A DNA stretch of 64,000 nucleotides from Gemmatimonadetes bacterium SCN 70-22 (GCA_001724275.1 MEDZ01000003.1:157230-221229), one strand, 5' to 3'; positions 17,806 through 26,338 are shown, counted from the first letter of the stretch. Program-made: numbers and translations. Notes: a model not told the origin generated them from the letters alone.

Positions 17806-18387
17806 ATGTCGACCGTCGTTCTGCTCCGCTCACTTCGCCTTGCCGCGTCCCTAGTCCTGGCTGCACCCGTGGTCGCCCATGGCCAAGGCGGATTACTGTC
17901 CAATACCGCGACAGTCGCCATCAACGCCACCAAGCAGGCTTCACTGAGCGTAGCCATCAACTCCGGTGGCGCGCAGACCATGACGACGCTGACGGACAAT
18001 ACCGTGAACAACTTCGCGACTCCCGTCAGCATCACGACCACGTGGGACATCAACCCCTCGGCCGCGGCGGTCGTCCTGGTCGGCTACTTCAGCAACCCGT
18101 CGCAGGCGCTGGCCAACGGGACCGACTACATCGCCTCGTCGCTCGTGAAGGGGAGGATCGGGACGGGCGGGGCGTTCAGCCCCTTCGCCGGCGGCGTGGT
18201 GACCGGTGGTGCGAGCACGGCGGGCGTTGCCGGAGGGACGCTGACGCTCTTCTCGCAATCGATCAATGGCACGAACAAGTCGTCGAGTCGCACCGATGAC
18301 CTCTACCTGCAGATCGACCTCACGGGCCAGACCGTTTCCGTCGGAACCTACGCGGGGACACTGAACCTGCGCGCCATCACCCAGTAG
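17806..18387 (+). CDS. Secreted subunit-like protein A of chaperone/barrel cassette
   Basis: 193 residues with a signal peptide (about 1-26, ending VAHGQG). The mature part is rich in Thr/Ser/Val beta strands, with VSITTTWDIN, VVLVGYF, YIASSLVKGR, SRTDDLYLQIDL and a terminal strand VGTYAGTLNLRAI. The third gene of the cassette has the same order of motifs, so the two are paralogues. The ending, an amphipathic strand close to the C-terminus, resembles subunits of the chaperone-usher or spore-coat U type, though no cysteine pair is present. No named family can be assigned with certainty. Leu codon TTA occurs once early on, unusual here. Confidence 0.65.
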   Translation: MSTVVLLRSLRLAASLVLAAPVVAHGQGGLLSNTATVAINATKQASLSVAINSGGAQTMTTLTDNTVNNFATPVSITTTWDINPSAAAVVLVGYFSNPSQALANGTDYIASSLVKGRIGTGGAFSPFAGGVVTGGASTAGVAGGTLTLFSQSINGTNKSSSRTDDLYLQIDLTGQTVSVGTYAGTLNLRAITQ

Positions 18388-18420
18388 GGCGCCCGCAGAC
18401 CGCAGGCACGGAGGATCGAG

Positions 18421-19134
18421 ATGCGCTGTCGAGTGATCGCCCGGGTGATCGTCGTGATGGCGACCCTTGCCGCCCCGTTCGTCGCGCCGGCCGCGCAGAC
18501 CATTCGCCCGGCGGTCGTGGAGTATCCTGTGCAGGGGCGCGGGAAGTTCGAACTCGTGAACGAATCGCTCTTTCCGCTCACGGTCGTGCTCGAACCGCGC
18601 GGATTTCGCGTCGACGAGAACGGCACCCTGGGCGACGTCCCGTTCGACTCGTCGAACGTCGATGTCAAGCTCTCGGCGATGTCGTTCCGCATTCCGCCGT
18701 TAGGTACCTATACCGTCTACTACGAGGCCCGGGCGCGCCGACTCCCGGCCTGGTTCATGGTCCTGTCGTCGATGACGGGGGCGCGGACTCACACGGGAAT
18801 CAACGTTCGCGTGGAGTTGCCGCACGTGGTGTACCTGCTGCAGCGCGAACCGCTCCAGAAGGAGGAGGTCGCCGTGCGCGCCTTCGACTTCGACAGCGTG
18901 GGGCATCGGGCGGTCCTCGAGCTGGAGAACACCGGCGACGCGCTCGGACGAGTGGTCGCCTCGGAGGTGAGCGCCACCGGCAAGCATGGGCAGCCCTTCG
19001 GTGGTTTCCCCCTCTTCCCCCAGAGTCGTCGTCGCGTGGAGGTGCCGTGGGATGGCGTCGAGGCGCCGGACCGGGTGCTGCTGCGGTTCGCGAACTTCTC
19101 GGTCGAGGAGCGCCGGGGCACCGCGCGACCCTAG
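18421..19134 (+). CDS. PapD-like periplasmic chaperone
   Basis: 237 residues, signal peptide about 1-24 (ending APAAQ). Residues 25-125 follow the PapD N-terminal Ig fold: IRPAVVEYPVQGRGKFEL, NESLFPLTVVLEP, then SFRIPPLGTYTVYYEAR where chaperones have the conserved strand before the subunit-binding basic residue, and VRVELPHVVYLL at the domain boundary. Residues 130-230 give a second beta domain (HRAVLELENTGDALGRVV). This is the layout of pilus chaperones that donate a strand to subunits in the periplasm. It sits between two subunit-like genes and a barrel gene, supporting that role. It contains a CGTTAGG motif (18698). Confidence 0.65.
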   Translation: MRCRVIARVIVVMATLAAPFVAPAAQTIRPAVVEYPVQGRGKFELVNESLFPLTVVLEPRGFRVDENGTLGDVPFDSSNVDVKLSAMSFRIPPLGTYTVYYEARARRLPAWFMVLSSMTGARTHTGINVRVELPHVVYLLQREPLQKEEVAVRAFDFDSVGHRAVLELENTGDALGRVVASEVSATGKHGQPFGGFPLFPQSRRRVEVPWDGVEAPDRVLLRFANFSVEERRGTARP

Positions 19135-19171
19135 GCGTGTGCGCTCACACTGGCGCGTGGGACCGCTGGGG

Positions 19172-19822
19172 ATGAACGCGTGCGGCCGCGCAGGGCCCGG
19201 ACGGGCGGAACGAGCAGCGTGGGGCGCGCTTGGCGCGCTGTTCCCGACCCTGCTCCTTGCGGTGTCCCCGGCGCGCGCCCAGGTGGAGAGCATCGCGACC
19301 GTGACGCCCGTGCTCTCGCCCGTGGGACTGTGGCGCACGGCGGCGGCCAGTGCGGGGTCCGTCGCCGGAGCCAATACGCTGACACTACGCATCAACAGCG
19401 GGGCGATCCAGGACATTCCGTTCCTGACCGACAACCGCCTCAATTCCTTCCCATCCCCCGTGAGTGTCACGACGGAGTGGACGCTTGGCGCGGTCGCCTC
19501 GACCGTGGACCTGGTCGGATACTTCCCGAGCGCTTCGGCGGCGCTGAGCGGTCCGGCGTACGACATCGCGTCGAGCCGGGTGAGCGGGCGCATGATCACC
19601 GGCACCGCGATCACCTTCACGCCCTTCGACGGACGTGCGGTGGGGGGAGTCGGGACCCCCGGCGCCACGTTGCACCTGTTCCGGCAGCCGATCCTCGCCC
19701 AAGTGAACGGCATGGGAACGCGGACGGACGACCTCGAATTGCAGCTGGACCTGCGGGGGGTGCCGAAGCTTCCGTCCGGCACGTATCGCGGGACGCTCAC
19801 GCTCCGGGCCGTGGCCTACTGA
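19172..19822 (+). CDS. Secreted subunit-like protein B of chaperone/barrel cassette
   Basis: 216 residues from ATG 19172; GTG 19157 in frame is possible. Signal peptide about 1-38 (hydrophobic GALGALFPTLLLAVSPARAQ). The mature protein repeats the motif order of protein A: VSVTTEWTLG, VDLVGYFPS, YDIASSRVSGR, FTPFDGRAVGG, RTDDLELQLDL and SGTYRGTLTLRAV ending in tyrosine. The shared RTDDL and GTY-GTL-LRA ends suggest a common structural unit such as a pilin or fibre subunit. The next gene starts one base after the stop, so this is a tight operon. Confidence 0.62.
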   Translation: MNACGRAGPGRAERAAWGALGALFPTLLLAVSPARAQVESIATVTPVLSPVGLWRTAAASAGSVAGANTLTLRINSGAIQDIPFLTDNRLNSFPSPVSVTTEWTLGAVASTVDLVGYFPSASAALSGPAYDIASSRVSGRMITGTAITFTPFDGRAVGGVGTPGATLHLFRQPILAQVNGMGTRTDDLELQLDLRGVPKLPSGTYRGTLTLRAVAY

Positions 19823-19823
19823 G

Positions 19824-21518
19824 ATGTCCCTCTCGCGCAACGCCGCCGAGCACCGGGACCGGGACGGCATCGGCATGCTCGGCCGAGGGGTACTCGCCGC
19901 GCTCGCCGTCCTTGCGGGACACTTCGCGGGGCCAGCCGTGGCGCACGCCCAGGTGTTCCAGGTGCAGGGTGGTGGCTCGTCGCTCTTCGAAGGATACGGC
20001 GGTGTCGTGAACATCTGGGGCAACGGGTACGACGCATCGATCGGCGTGGGTTACCTCGACGGGTTGCGGCTGGGGTGGTCGGCGCGGCGCCTCCTCGGCG
20101 GGCGTGATACGCTTCGCCTCGGCAACGACGCCCTCCCCTTCAGGCTTCCCACGGACGTCTTCGGCAGCGGGACCGCGATCCTGGCACAGGGTGCCTCGCT
20201 CCAGCGGCGTCGCGGACGCACGACACTGCTGGCCTTCGGGGGCGCGAGCGCGAATGCCGTCGCTGCGCCCTACTTTTCCTCCAACACGCCAGCCCGGGGG
20301 ATGGCATACCTGTGGCTGCAGCGCGACGTGAGTCGCAGGCTGACGGTGGGGGCGCACGCCGTCGCGACGGACCGGCAGACACTCCTCGCCAGTGCGCGCT
20401 GGACCCCGTCGTCGGGGATCACCACGAGCGTGACCGCTGGCATGGGGAGCAACGCGCCGTACGCGGCTGCAGCCCTCGACGCACGGACCACCCGGCTCGA
20501 CGTGCAAGCCGCGGCCGTGCACCTGGGGAATGGCTTCCGTCGCGCCTCGGCACCGATGCCGCTGCAGAGCGAGACGGAGCGCGAGAATGTCCACCTGACG
20601 TGGCGTGCGACTCCCACGCTCTCGCTCTCGGTGGCGCGCCAGCACTTCTGGCAGGATTCCGCATTTCGGGGCCTTCCGCAGCGCGCGACGCTGGATCAGG
20701 CGTCGGCCAGCGCCTCGCTGCTCGGGGCCACCGTGTCGTCGGGGTGGTTCCTGTCCGGCGCTGGCGGCGTTCGCAACCTGAGCTCGTCCCTCGGCGTCCG
20801 GCGCGATGTCGGGACGCGGCTCCAAGGAGAGTTCTACCTGCTGCGAGTGTGGGCGCCGCAGCCGTCGCGGGTCACGACGCCGGTCTTCCTCCTTCGTGAG
20901 AGTGTGACGCCGCGCCTGTCGCTGCTGCAGGTGATCAGCTACGAGCAGGGGCGGGCGTCCGTCAATTTCGGCGGAACGGTGTCGACGGGAATGAGCTCGC
21001 TCTCGCTCGACTACCAGGTGGCGCACTCGCCCTACCTCACGGCCAACCCGTTCGTCCAGAGCATCGGGCTGAACGCCCGGCTCCAGGTCGGCGGTTATGC
21101 ACTGACGTTAGGCAGTTTCGTGACGCCGGACGGAAGGGTCCACTACTCGGCGCAGGGGAGCACGTTCTTCTATCGCGGTGCGCCCGGCGGAGGCGCGCTC
21201 CCGGCGGTCTCGGTGCGCGCACACGTTGCCGGCTACATGATCAAGGGGCGCGTGGTGACCGAGGATGGCGCGCCGGTCGACGGCGCCGCGCTGGAGATCG
21301 GTGGCGAGCTGGTGTTCACGGACTCCCGCGGCAACTTCTTCCATCGGCGCCCGACGCGGCAACCGCTGGCGATACGTGTCGCGCTCGAAGAATTCCTGTC
21401 GCCGGGGAAATACGAGGTGACCAGTGCGCCGGGTGAAGGAACCCCCGAGCATGACGATCGCGCGAAGGCGCTCACGATCGTCGTCAGGCGAGTGGTGGAG
21501 GGGGTGCCCCGGCGATAG
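19824..21518 (+). CDS. Outer-membrane barrel with C-terminal beta domain, usher-like
   Basis: 564 residues. A signal peptide is best seen from Met18 (LGRGVLAALAVLAGHFAGPA, then VAHAQ), so ATG 19875 may be the real start. Residues about 45-460 alternate polar and hydrophobic residues as in a large transmembrane barrel (RLGWSARRL, ISYEQGRASVNFGG, GYALTLGSFVTPDG). Residues about 470-560 form a small Ig-like domain (YMIKGRVVTEDGAPVDGAAL, then VFTDSRGNFF) like the C-terminal domains of fimbrial ushers or carboxypeptidase-regulatory domains. Classical ushers are about 800 residues with a plug and N-domain, neither visible here. Position after subunits and chaperone supports a secretion pore. Confidence 0.6.
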   Translation: MSLSRNAAEHRDRDGIGMLGRGVLAALAVLAGHFAGPAVAHAQVFQVQGGGSSLFEGYGGVVNIWGNGYDASIGVGYLDGLRLGWSARRLLGGRDTLRLGNDALPFRLPTDVFGSGTAILAQGASLQRRRGRTTLLAFGGASANAVAAPYFSSNTPARGMAYLWLQRDVSRRLTVGAHAVATDRQTLLASARWTPSSGITTSVTAGMGSNAPYAAAALDARTTRLDVQAAAVHLGNGFRRASAPMPLQSETERENVHLTWRATPTLSLSVARQHFWQDSAFRGLPQRATLDQASASASLLGATVSSGWFLSGAGGVRNLSSSLGVRRDVGTRLQGEFYLLRVWAPQPSRVTTPVFLLRESVTPRLSLLQVISYEQGRASVNFGGTVSTGMSSLSLDYQVAHSPYLTANPFVQSIGLNARLQVGGYALTLGSFVTPDGRVHYSAQGSTFFYRGAPGGGALPAVSVRAHVAGYMIKGRVVTEDGAPVDGAALEIGGELVFTDSRGNFFHRRPTRQPLAIRVALEEFLSPGKYEVTSAPGEGTPEHDDRAKALTIVVRRVVEGVPRR

Positions 21519-21656
21519 GTCGGTTGGCCCGGGCACCGCGCTTCCTTACATTCCCCGGGACACCGTCGCGGCATCCTTCAGCACCGGGTGTGGCGGCCAA
21601 TGTGCCGGGCCGTCCCCGGATCGTCACACGCGGTGCGTTCTCCTCCCTTGGTTCCC

Positions 21657-21935
21657 ATGCCAGACATCACGTGTTCGCGCTGCGGCCAGAATCGCGCCGG
21701 CTTCGAGCGTCCCCCGTTTCCTGGCGCCATCGGGGCGCGCATCGTCGCCGAGGTGTGCCAGCAGTGTTGGGGTGACTGGCTGAAGCAGCAGACGATGCTG
21801 ATCAACCACTATGGGCTGAACGTGATGGATCCGCAGGCCCGCAGCTTCCTGACGAAGAACATGCAGGCGTTCCTGTTCAAGACGGGGGCGGGCGAGGACG
21901 TCGACACGTCGAAGAAGGGCACCATCACGTGGTGA
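21657..21935 (+). CDS. YggX-like iron-trafficking protein with CxxC pairs
   Basis: 92 residues. The core IGARIVAEV...WGDWLKQQTMLINHYGL and FLTKNMQAFLF match YggX/Iron_traffic (about 90 residues), linked in enterics to Fe-S repair and oxidative-stress resistance. Unlike enteric YggX, it has two cysteine pairs, CSRCG near the start and CQQCW in the core, that could bind zinc or iron. ATG 21657 gives a start right at the first motif. Its stop overlaps the start of the glycosidase gene by several bases. Confidence 0.78.
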   Translation: MPDITCSRCGQNRAGFERPPFPGAIGARIVAEVCQQCWGDWLKQQTMLINHYGLNVMDPQARSFLTKNMQAFLFKTGAGEDVDTSKKGTITW

Positions 21936-23848
21936 GCGGCGCGCCCCGGCGGCTCGGGCGCTGGGTGGCTGGCGCGTTGCTGCTGGCGGGCTGCCGCGGC
22001 TCGTCCGTCCCGGTATCGACCCCGGCGCCCGTTCCGGGGGATGCGCGCCTGCAATCGCCCGCGCGCCGGGTCACCGCACCGGGGCCAGACGGACCGCAGT
22101 CCTCCGCCGAGCGTCCCGGGCTGGCGGCCTGGTCACCGGCGCAGCACCCGGCGCGCGAGCGTTCGGACCTCGCGTGGGCCGACTCGCTGCTCCTCACGCT
22201 CTCGCTCCGGGACAAGGTCGCCCAGCTCGTGTGGCCGTGGATCCTCGGGGATTTCGCTCCCGAGCAGAGTGCCGATTGGGGGCGCATCTCGCGCCTGGTG
22301 ACCGAACAGCGTGTCGGGGGGTTCATCGTGTCGGTCGGAACGCCGACGGATGTGGCGGTCAAGCTCAACGCGCTGCAGCGCCTGAGCGTCCTCCCGCTCC
22401 TGGTGAGCGCCGACCTCGAAACCGGGGCCGGATTCCGGTTCCGCGGGGTGTACTACACCCCGAACGCCATCGACCTGGGCGGGGCGACGCACTTCCCCCT
22501 GCAGATGGCGCTCGGCGCCATCGGCGACACGGCGCTGGCGTACGAGATGGGGCGCATCACCGCCGAGGAGTCACGTGCGTTAGGCATCCAGGTGGCGTTC
22601 GGCCCCGTGCTCGACGTCAACAACAATCCGGCCAACCCGGTGATCGGGGCGCGGTCGTTCAGCGAGGACCCGGTCCTGGCCGGGCGGCTCGGGGCGTCGA
22701 TGGTGCGCGGCATCCAGGAGCATGGGATGCTGGCCACGGGCAAGCACTTTCCCGGCCACGGGGATACCGAGACCAACTCCCACCTGGCGCTCGCGGCCGT
22801 GACCGCCTCGCGTGCACGCCTCGATTCCGTCGAGCTCGTCCCATTCCGGGCGGCCATCGACGCCGGCGTCGGCGCGATCATGACGTTCCACGGCTTCCTG
22901 CCGGCACTCGACTCGGCCGAGGTTCCGGCGACGCTGTCGCCGAAGGTGATGACCACGTTGCTCCGCGAGGACATGCGGTTCGACGGCCTGGTGGTCTCGG
23001 ACGCCATGGACATGGCCGGGGTGGTGGACCGGTTCGGCGCCGCCGAGGCGGCCAAGCGGGCGATTGCAGCTGGCAACGACGTGTTGCTGATGCCGGCGGA
23101 CGTGGCGGGCGCGATCGACGCGGTGGTGGCGGGGGTGCAGGAGGGACGCTATGACGAAGCGCGCATCGATCGCTCGGCGCGTCGCGTCCTGGCGCTCAAG
23201 CACCAGTTCGACCTCCATCGCGCGCGAGTGGTGGACGTGGAGCAGGTTCGCCGCACCGTGGGGAGCGGGCCCAATGTCGAGGTGGCCAACACCATCGCCG
23301 AGCGTGCCTTCGTCCTGGCCCGCGACTCGCTGTCGCTCGTCCCGGTGGTGCGGGAAGGGCGTCGTCCACGCGTGCTGTCGGTGACGTATGCACGGCGCGC
23401 CGACCTGGGCGCCGGGACAACCTTCAACGCCGAGCTTCGAGGGCACGTCGCGTCGGTCCGCACGGCGTTCGTCAACGCCGACGAGGGCGAGCCGAGCTAC
23501 GTGGCACTGCTCCGCGAGGCGCGCAGCGCCGACGTCGTCGTGATCGGAGCGTACGTGAACATCACCTCCGAGACGGCGACCGCCAACGCGCCGCGTGCCT
23601 TCGTGGAGTTCGTCACCGCGTTGCAGGCGCAAGGCGCGAAGGTCGTCCTGGTGTCGTTCGGGACACCATACCTGCTGACGCAGGTGCCGTCGGTGGGAAC
23701 GTACGCCGTGGCCTGGGGCGGCACGCCCGCATCGCAGCGGGCGGCGGCGCGCGCGCTCGCGGGCGTGCATCCGATTACGGGGCGGCTGCCGATCTCGATT
23801 CCGCCGCTGCTCGAGATGGGTGCTGGGGAGCGACGGGGGACCCCGTGA
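21929..23848 (+). CDS. Glycoside hydrolase family 3 lipoprotein, beta-N-acetylhexosaminidase-like
   Basis: 639 residues. The start GTG 21929 lies inside the end of the YggX-like gene. The N-terminus is a lipoprotein signal with the lipobox cysteine in LLLAGC. Residues about 80-410 are the GH3 barrel with KHFPGHGDTETNSH, the NagZ-type histidine/aspartate loop, and DGLVVSDAMDMAGV bearing the nucleophile aspartate. A second alpha/beta domain follows (about 430-630, ADVVVIGAYVNITS). It probably removes N-acetylglucosamine from peptidoglycan fragments at the envelope. Contains a CGTTAGG motif at 22578. Confidence 0.88.
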   Translation: MVSGAPRRLGRWVAGALLLAGCRGSSVPVSTPAPVPGDARLQSPARRVTAPGPDGPQSSAERPGLAAWSPAQHPARERSDLAWADSLLLTLSLRDKVAQLVWPWILGDFAPEQSADWGRISRLVTEQRVGGFIVSVGTPTDVAVKLNALQRLSVLPLLVSADLETGAGFRFRGVYYTPNAIDLGGATHFPLQMALGAIGDTALAYEMGRITAEESRALGIQVAFGPVLDVNNNPANPVIGARSFSEDPVLAGRLGASMVRGIQEHGMLATGKHFPGHGDTETNSHLALAAVTASRARLDSVELVPFRAAIDAGVGAIMTFHGFLPALDSAEVPATLSPKVMTTLLREDMRFDGLVVSDAMDMAGVVDRFGAAEAAKRAIAAGNDVLLMPADVAGAIDAVVAGVQEGRYDEARIDRSARRVLALKHQFDLHRARVVDVEQVRRTVGSGPNVEVANTIAERAFVLARDSLSLVPVVREGRRPRVLSVTYARRADLGAGTTFNAELRGHVASVRTAFVNADEGEPSYVALLREARSADVVVIGAYVNITSETATANAPRAFVEFVTALQAQGAKVVLVSFGTPYLLTQVPSVGTYAVAWGGTPASQRAAARALAGVHPITGRLPISIPPLLEMGAGERRGTP

Positions 23849-23950
23849 CTCGAAGCGCGTTGCGCGCCGACGCGTGAAGGACGGGAGCGTCGCGAACGGA
23901 ATCGCGAGACGAGGCAGGTGGTGACGCGGCGCCGGTGTTGGCAACGCACG

Positions 23951-23979
23951 TTGACGTCGGGGGGAGCGCGTCCTACAAT
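23951..23979 (+). promoter_or_regulatory. Promoter upstream of the NrtR-like gene
   Basis: TTGACG (23951-23956), 17 bases, TACAAT (23974-23979) is the closest match to a sigma-70 promoter in the window, with a predicted leader of about 64 bases. A second TTGACA lies at 24012-24017, nearer the gene, with a poor -10 (CTTATT 24035-24040). A nine-codon mini-frame begins at the ATG 23978. Confidence 0.6.
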
Positions 23980-24049
23980 GAGCACGGTGATGGGCGAGAC
24001 GTGATGGCCCCTTGACATTAGTTTTGCGGTGCTACTTATTCGCGCAGTG

Positions 24050-24757
24050 ATGCGCGACCGGGCCCCTTCTCCATCGCCGCCGCCTGCGCGCTCGCCTGCC
24101 CGGCGCTCCTCGCACACCGTCGACGTCGTCCTCTTCACGCCGCGCGGCAAGCAGCTGGCGGCGCTGTGTGTTCGTGTGTCGGACCTGCAGGCGCGCGAGC
24201 GGTGGCAGCTCCCGAACGACTGGGTCGGCAGCGACGAGACACTCGACGCCGCGGCGCGCCGCATTGTGCTTGCCGCCGCGGGCGTCGAGCCGAGCTGGAT
24301 CGAGCAGGTCGGGGCGTTCGCCGACCACCTTCGGCATCCGGCCGAGGCAGACCTCTCCGTGGCATTCGTGGGGGTGATCCCGACGAGCGCGCAGGAGCGG
24401 ACGAGCGAAGCCGGGGCGTGGTTCAGCGCCATCGACCCGCCGGTGATGCCGCCGCGTCACCGCGCGATGCTCGAGGCGGCACTGGAGGCGTTACGGACGC
24501 GGATGGACTACGCGCCGATCGCCTTCCGCCTCCTTTCCCCGATGTTCACCCTGAGCGAACTGCAGCAGATGTACGAGCTGCTGCTCGGGCGTCGGCTGCA
24601 CAAGGCGTCGTTCCGGCGCGCATTGCAGGCGGCGTCCCTGGTGGAGCCGACCGACGAATGGCGGAGCGAGGGGCGCGGAAGGCCGGCGCAGTACTATCGC
24701 TTCGCGCCGCGGAAGCGGCGCACGGGACGTCGCCCGGTTCGCTTCGACCTGCTGTAG
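24050..24757 (+). CDS. NrtR-like Nudix-related transcriptional regulator
   Basis: 235 residues. Residues about 20-150 are a Nudix-like fold (VDVVLFTPRGKQLAAL, WQLPNDWVGSDETLDAAARR). The catalytic REUxEExGU signature has become RRIVLAAAGV, so it should bind but not hydrolyse nucleotides. Residues about 155-225 form a winged helix (FTLSELQQMYELLLGRRLHKASFRRAL, then GRPAQYYRF). This is the layout of NrtR, which represses NAD synthesis or sugar-use genes in response to ADP-ribose or related ligands. No NAD genes lie beside it here, so its target is open. Confidence 0.8.
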   Translation: MRDRAPSPSPPPARSPARRSSHTVDVVLFTPRGKQLAALCVRVSDLQARERWQLPNDWVGSDETLDAAARRIVLAAAGVEPSWIEQVGAFADHLRHPAEADLSVAFVGVIPTSAQERTSEAGAWFSAIDPPVMPPRHRAMLEAALEALRTRMDYAPIAFRLLSPMFTLSELQQMYELLLGRRLHKASFRRALQAASLVEPTDEWRSEGRGRPAQYYRFAPRKRRTGRRPVRFDLL

Positions 24758-24909
24758 GTCGGTGCGGGGCAGCGAGCACCTGCGTTCGCGGCAGCCTGCG
24801 GCAGCTTGCGAGGGCCTTTCGGGCGGTGGCCGGGCGCCGACGCGCATACAACTCCCTTACGCCTTGGTTACGGGAACCTTTCTTGACCGTCTCGCGTATT
24901 AGTTGCTAA

Positions 24910-24922
24910 GTGTCAATTACAC
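24910..24922 (+). promoter_or_regulatory. Small inverted repeat before a hypothetical gene
   Basis: GTGT-CAATT-ACAC lies four bases before the GTG start at 24926, in an AT-rich patch with a TTGACC at 24883. A possible operator; short enough to be chance. Confidence 0.25.
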
Positions 24923-24925
24923 ACT

Positions 24926-25261
24926 GTGCGCGGGAGGCCGGCCGTGCTCGCCTACCTCGAAGCCCTCTGTAGCGCGCTCAAGGCGCGTGATGTGCTCGCC
25001 ATTGGCGAGCTGTTGCGCCATCCGTTGGCGTCCGCGCTCCCTCTCCAGGTCGTGGACGAGGCGCGGCGCATCGCTGCGGCGCACGATGTGGATTCCCTGG
25101 CGCCGCTCCATGCCCTGCGCCTCTACCACCAGACGGCCCACTTGCTGGGTGCCTGCACCGATCCCGCCATGCGCCGCCGCACGACCGGGGCACCGCGTGT
25201 GGTGAGCGAGGCGCCCCCGCAAATGGAGCTCGACCTCCCGCTCCGCGCGGCAGTCGCGTAG
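24926..25261 (+). CDS. Hypothetical protein, mostly helical
   Basis: 111 residues from a GTG. Not recognised. It is Ala/Leu/Arg-rich and predicted helical (LAYLEALCSALKARDVLAIG, ASALPLQVVDEARRIAAAH), ending in a short tail (QMELDLPLRAA). No membrane segment or signal. It has its own AT-rich upstream region and a good terminator after it, which argues for a real single-gene unit. A second in-frame GTG nine codons on is also possible. Confidence 0.5.
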   Translation: MRGRPAVLAYLEALCSALKARDVLAIGELLRHPLASALPLQVVDEARRIAAAHDVDSLAPLHALRLYHQTAHLLGACTDPAMRRRTTGAPRVVSEAPPQMELDLPLRAAVA

Positions 25262-25342
25262 CTGGTGGGAGCGCAGCCACCGATCGACGCGGGGACACAC
25301 ATCCGAGGGCGACCGTAGTGCGGGGGAGGTCGCCAAACGTGT

Positions 25343-25380
25343 CCGGGCCCCAGCCGTGTCGATGGCGGGGGCCCGGTTTG
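25343..25380 (+). terminator. Rho-independent terminator
   Basis: CCGGGCCCC (25343-25351) pairs with GGGGCCCGG (25368-25376) and is followed by TTTG, about 80 bases after the hypothetical gene's stop. Confidence 0.6.
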
Positions 25381-25415
25381 GCGTGCAGGGCGGAGTGGTA
25401 GCGTACCGCGTAGCG

Positions 25416-25706
25416 CTAGAACTTCGCCTTTCCGTCTCCTCGTAGGCCGAGCAGCCCCTTGGCGACGGCGACGTTGTCCTGTGCGATGCGAAGGAGTTCG
25501 CCGAAGATGCCCTGCAGGCTGCGCCCTTCGGCGCGCGCAATGACTGGGGGCTCGTGGCCGTCGCGGCGCGCGGGGTCGGTGCGACGCTCCACCCTGACCT
25601 GCGCCCTATGGGTTTCGGTGTCGTGCCGGCTCTCCTCTTCGACGTGCACGAATCCCCCCCCGGGGAGTTCACGCTCGTACAGGATCTTGAGATCCTTGGT
25701 CGACAT
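25416..25706 (-). CDS. Hypothetical 96-residue protein
   Basis: Start ATG 25706 is supported by AAGGAG eight bases upstream, one of the few clear Shine-Dalgarno sites here. The N-terminal half has beta character (LKILYERELPGGGFVHVEEE, then HRAQVRVERR), and the C-terminal half is helical (GIFGELLRIAQDNVAVAKGLL). It is charged and cytoplasmic. I do not recognise a family. It lies between an unknown gene and the cold-shock gene. Confidence 0.6.
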   Translation of the reverse strand: MSTKDLKILYERELPGGGFVHVEEESRHDTETHRAQVRVERRTDPARRDGHEPPVIARAEGRSLQGIFGELLRIAQDNVAVAKGLLGLRGDGKAKF

Positions 25707-25898
25707 GGTGGCGCTCCTTCGTCGCAAGGCAGACCCTTCCAGCCGCCTCCCAGCCAGGGGTGATCCCGCCCTCCCTGTAACGGGGACGATGTCAGCATAG
25801 CGGACGTCACGATGGCGACGCGGTGACACCGGCCACATGCGGTTTCGCAAGGGCGCGCGCCGGCGCTCGCAGGCGCGCGCCAGCGCTGCCGAAGACGT

Positions 25899-25934
25899 GA
25901 GGGCTCCGAAGCGTCGCTACGCCTCGGAGCCCTC
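25899..25934 (-). terminator. Terminator after the cold-shock gene
   Basis: GAGGGCTCCGA and TCGGAGCCCTC anchor a nearly perfect 15-bp stem about 20 bases past the csp stop. No T tract follows. Confidence 0.55.
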
Positions 25935-25954
25935 TCACCCGTGGTTCCGGTGCG

Positions 25955-26161
25955 TCAGACCTTCATGACATCGGCGGCCTGCGGCCCCTTCTGTCCCTGA
26001 ACGATCTCGAATTCGACCTTGTCTCCCTCCGCAAGGGACTTGAAGCCAGGCTGGTTGATCGCGCTGAAGTGAACGAACACGTCAGGACCACCCTCGCGCG
26101 AAATGAAGCCGAAGCCCTTCGCGTCGTTGAACCACTTCACGGTGCCTTGGATGCGTGCCAT
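25955..26161 (-). CDS. Cold-shock protein, CspA family
   Basis: 68 residues, the full usual length. RNP1 GFGFIS and RNP2 VFVHFSAI are present, with the classic opening [15 protein letters not shown]. It binds single-stranded RNA and DNA as a five-strand OB barrel and melts structured mRNA. A purine-rich AGGAAAGGATCC precedes the ATG. The roughly 120-base upstream stretch after the terminator at 26285 could be a structured leader, but no known thermosensor is evident. Confidence 0.97.
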   Translation of the reverse strand: MARIQGTVKWFNDAKGFGFISREGGPDVFVHFSAINQPGFKSLAEGDKVEFEIVQGQKGPQAADVMKV

Positions 26162-26284
26162 GGATCCTTTCCTCTTCCCCTGCGGGGTAAAACTGTGGCG
26201 CTAGTGCTGACCGGCCGAATGAGCGCCCTTACGCTCGCACGCCGATCGGGATGCGGGAGTCGGCGCCGTGCCGAACCCTCCGCG

Positions 26285-26323
26285 AAAAAAAAAGAAGCTC
26301 GCGCGCTCGTGACGACCGAGCGC
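26285..26323 (-). terminator. Rho-independent terminator with T9
   Basis: On the minus strand GCGCTCG pairs with CGAGCGC and a nine-T run (26293-26285) follows shortly after. It ends the small zinc-ribbon gene and separates it from csp. Confidence 0.75.
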
Positions 26324-26338
26324 CAACCCCAATCCCGA

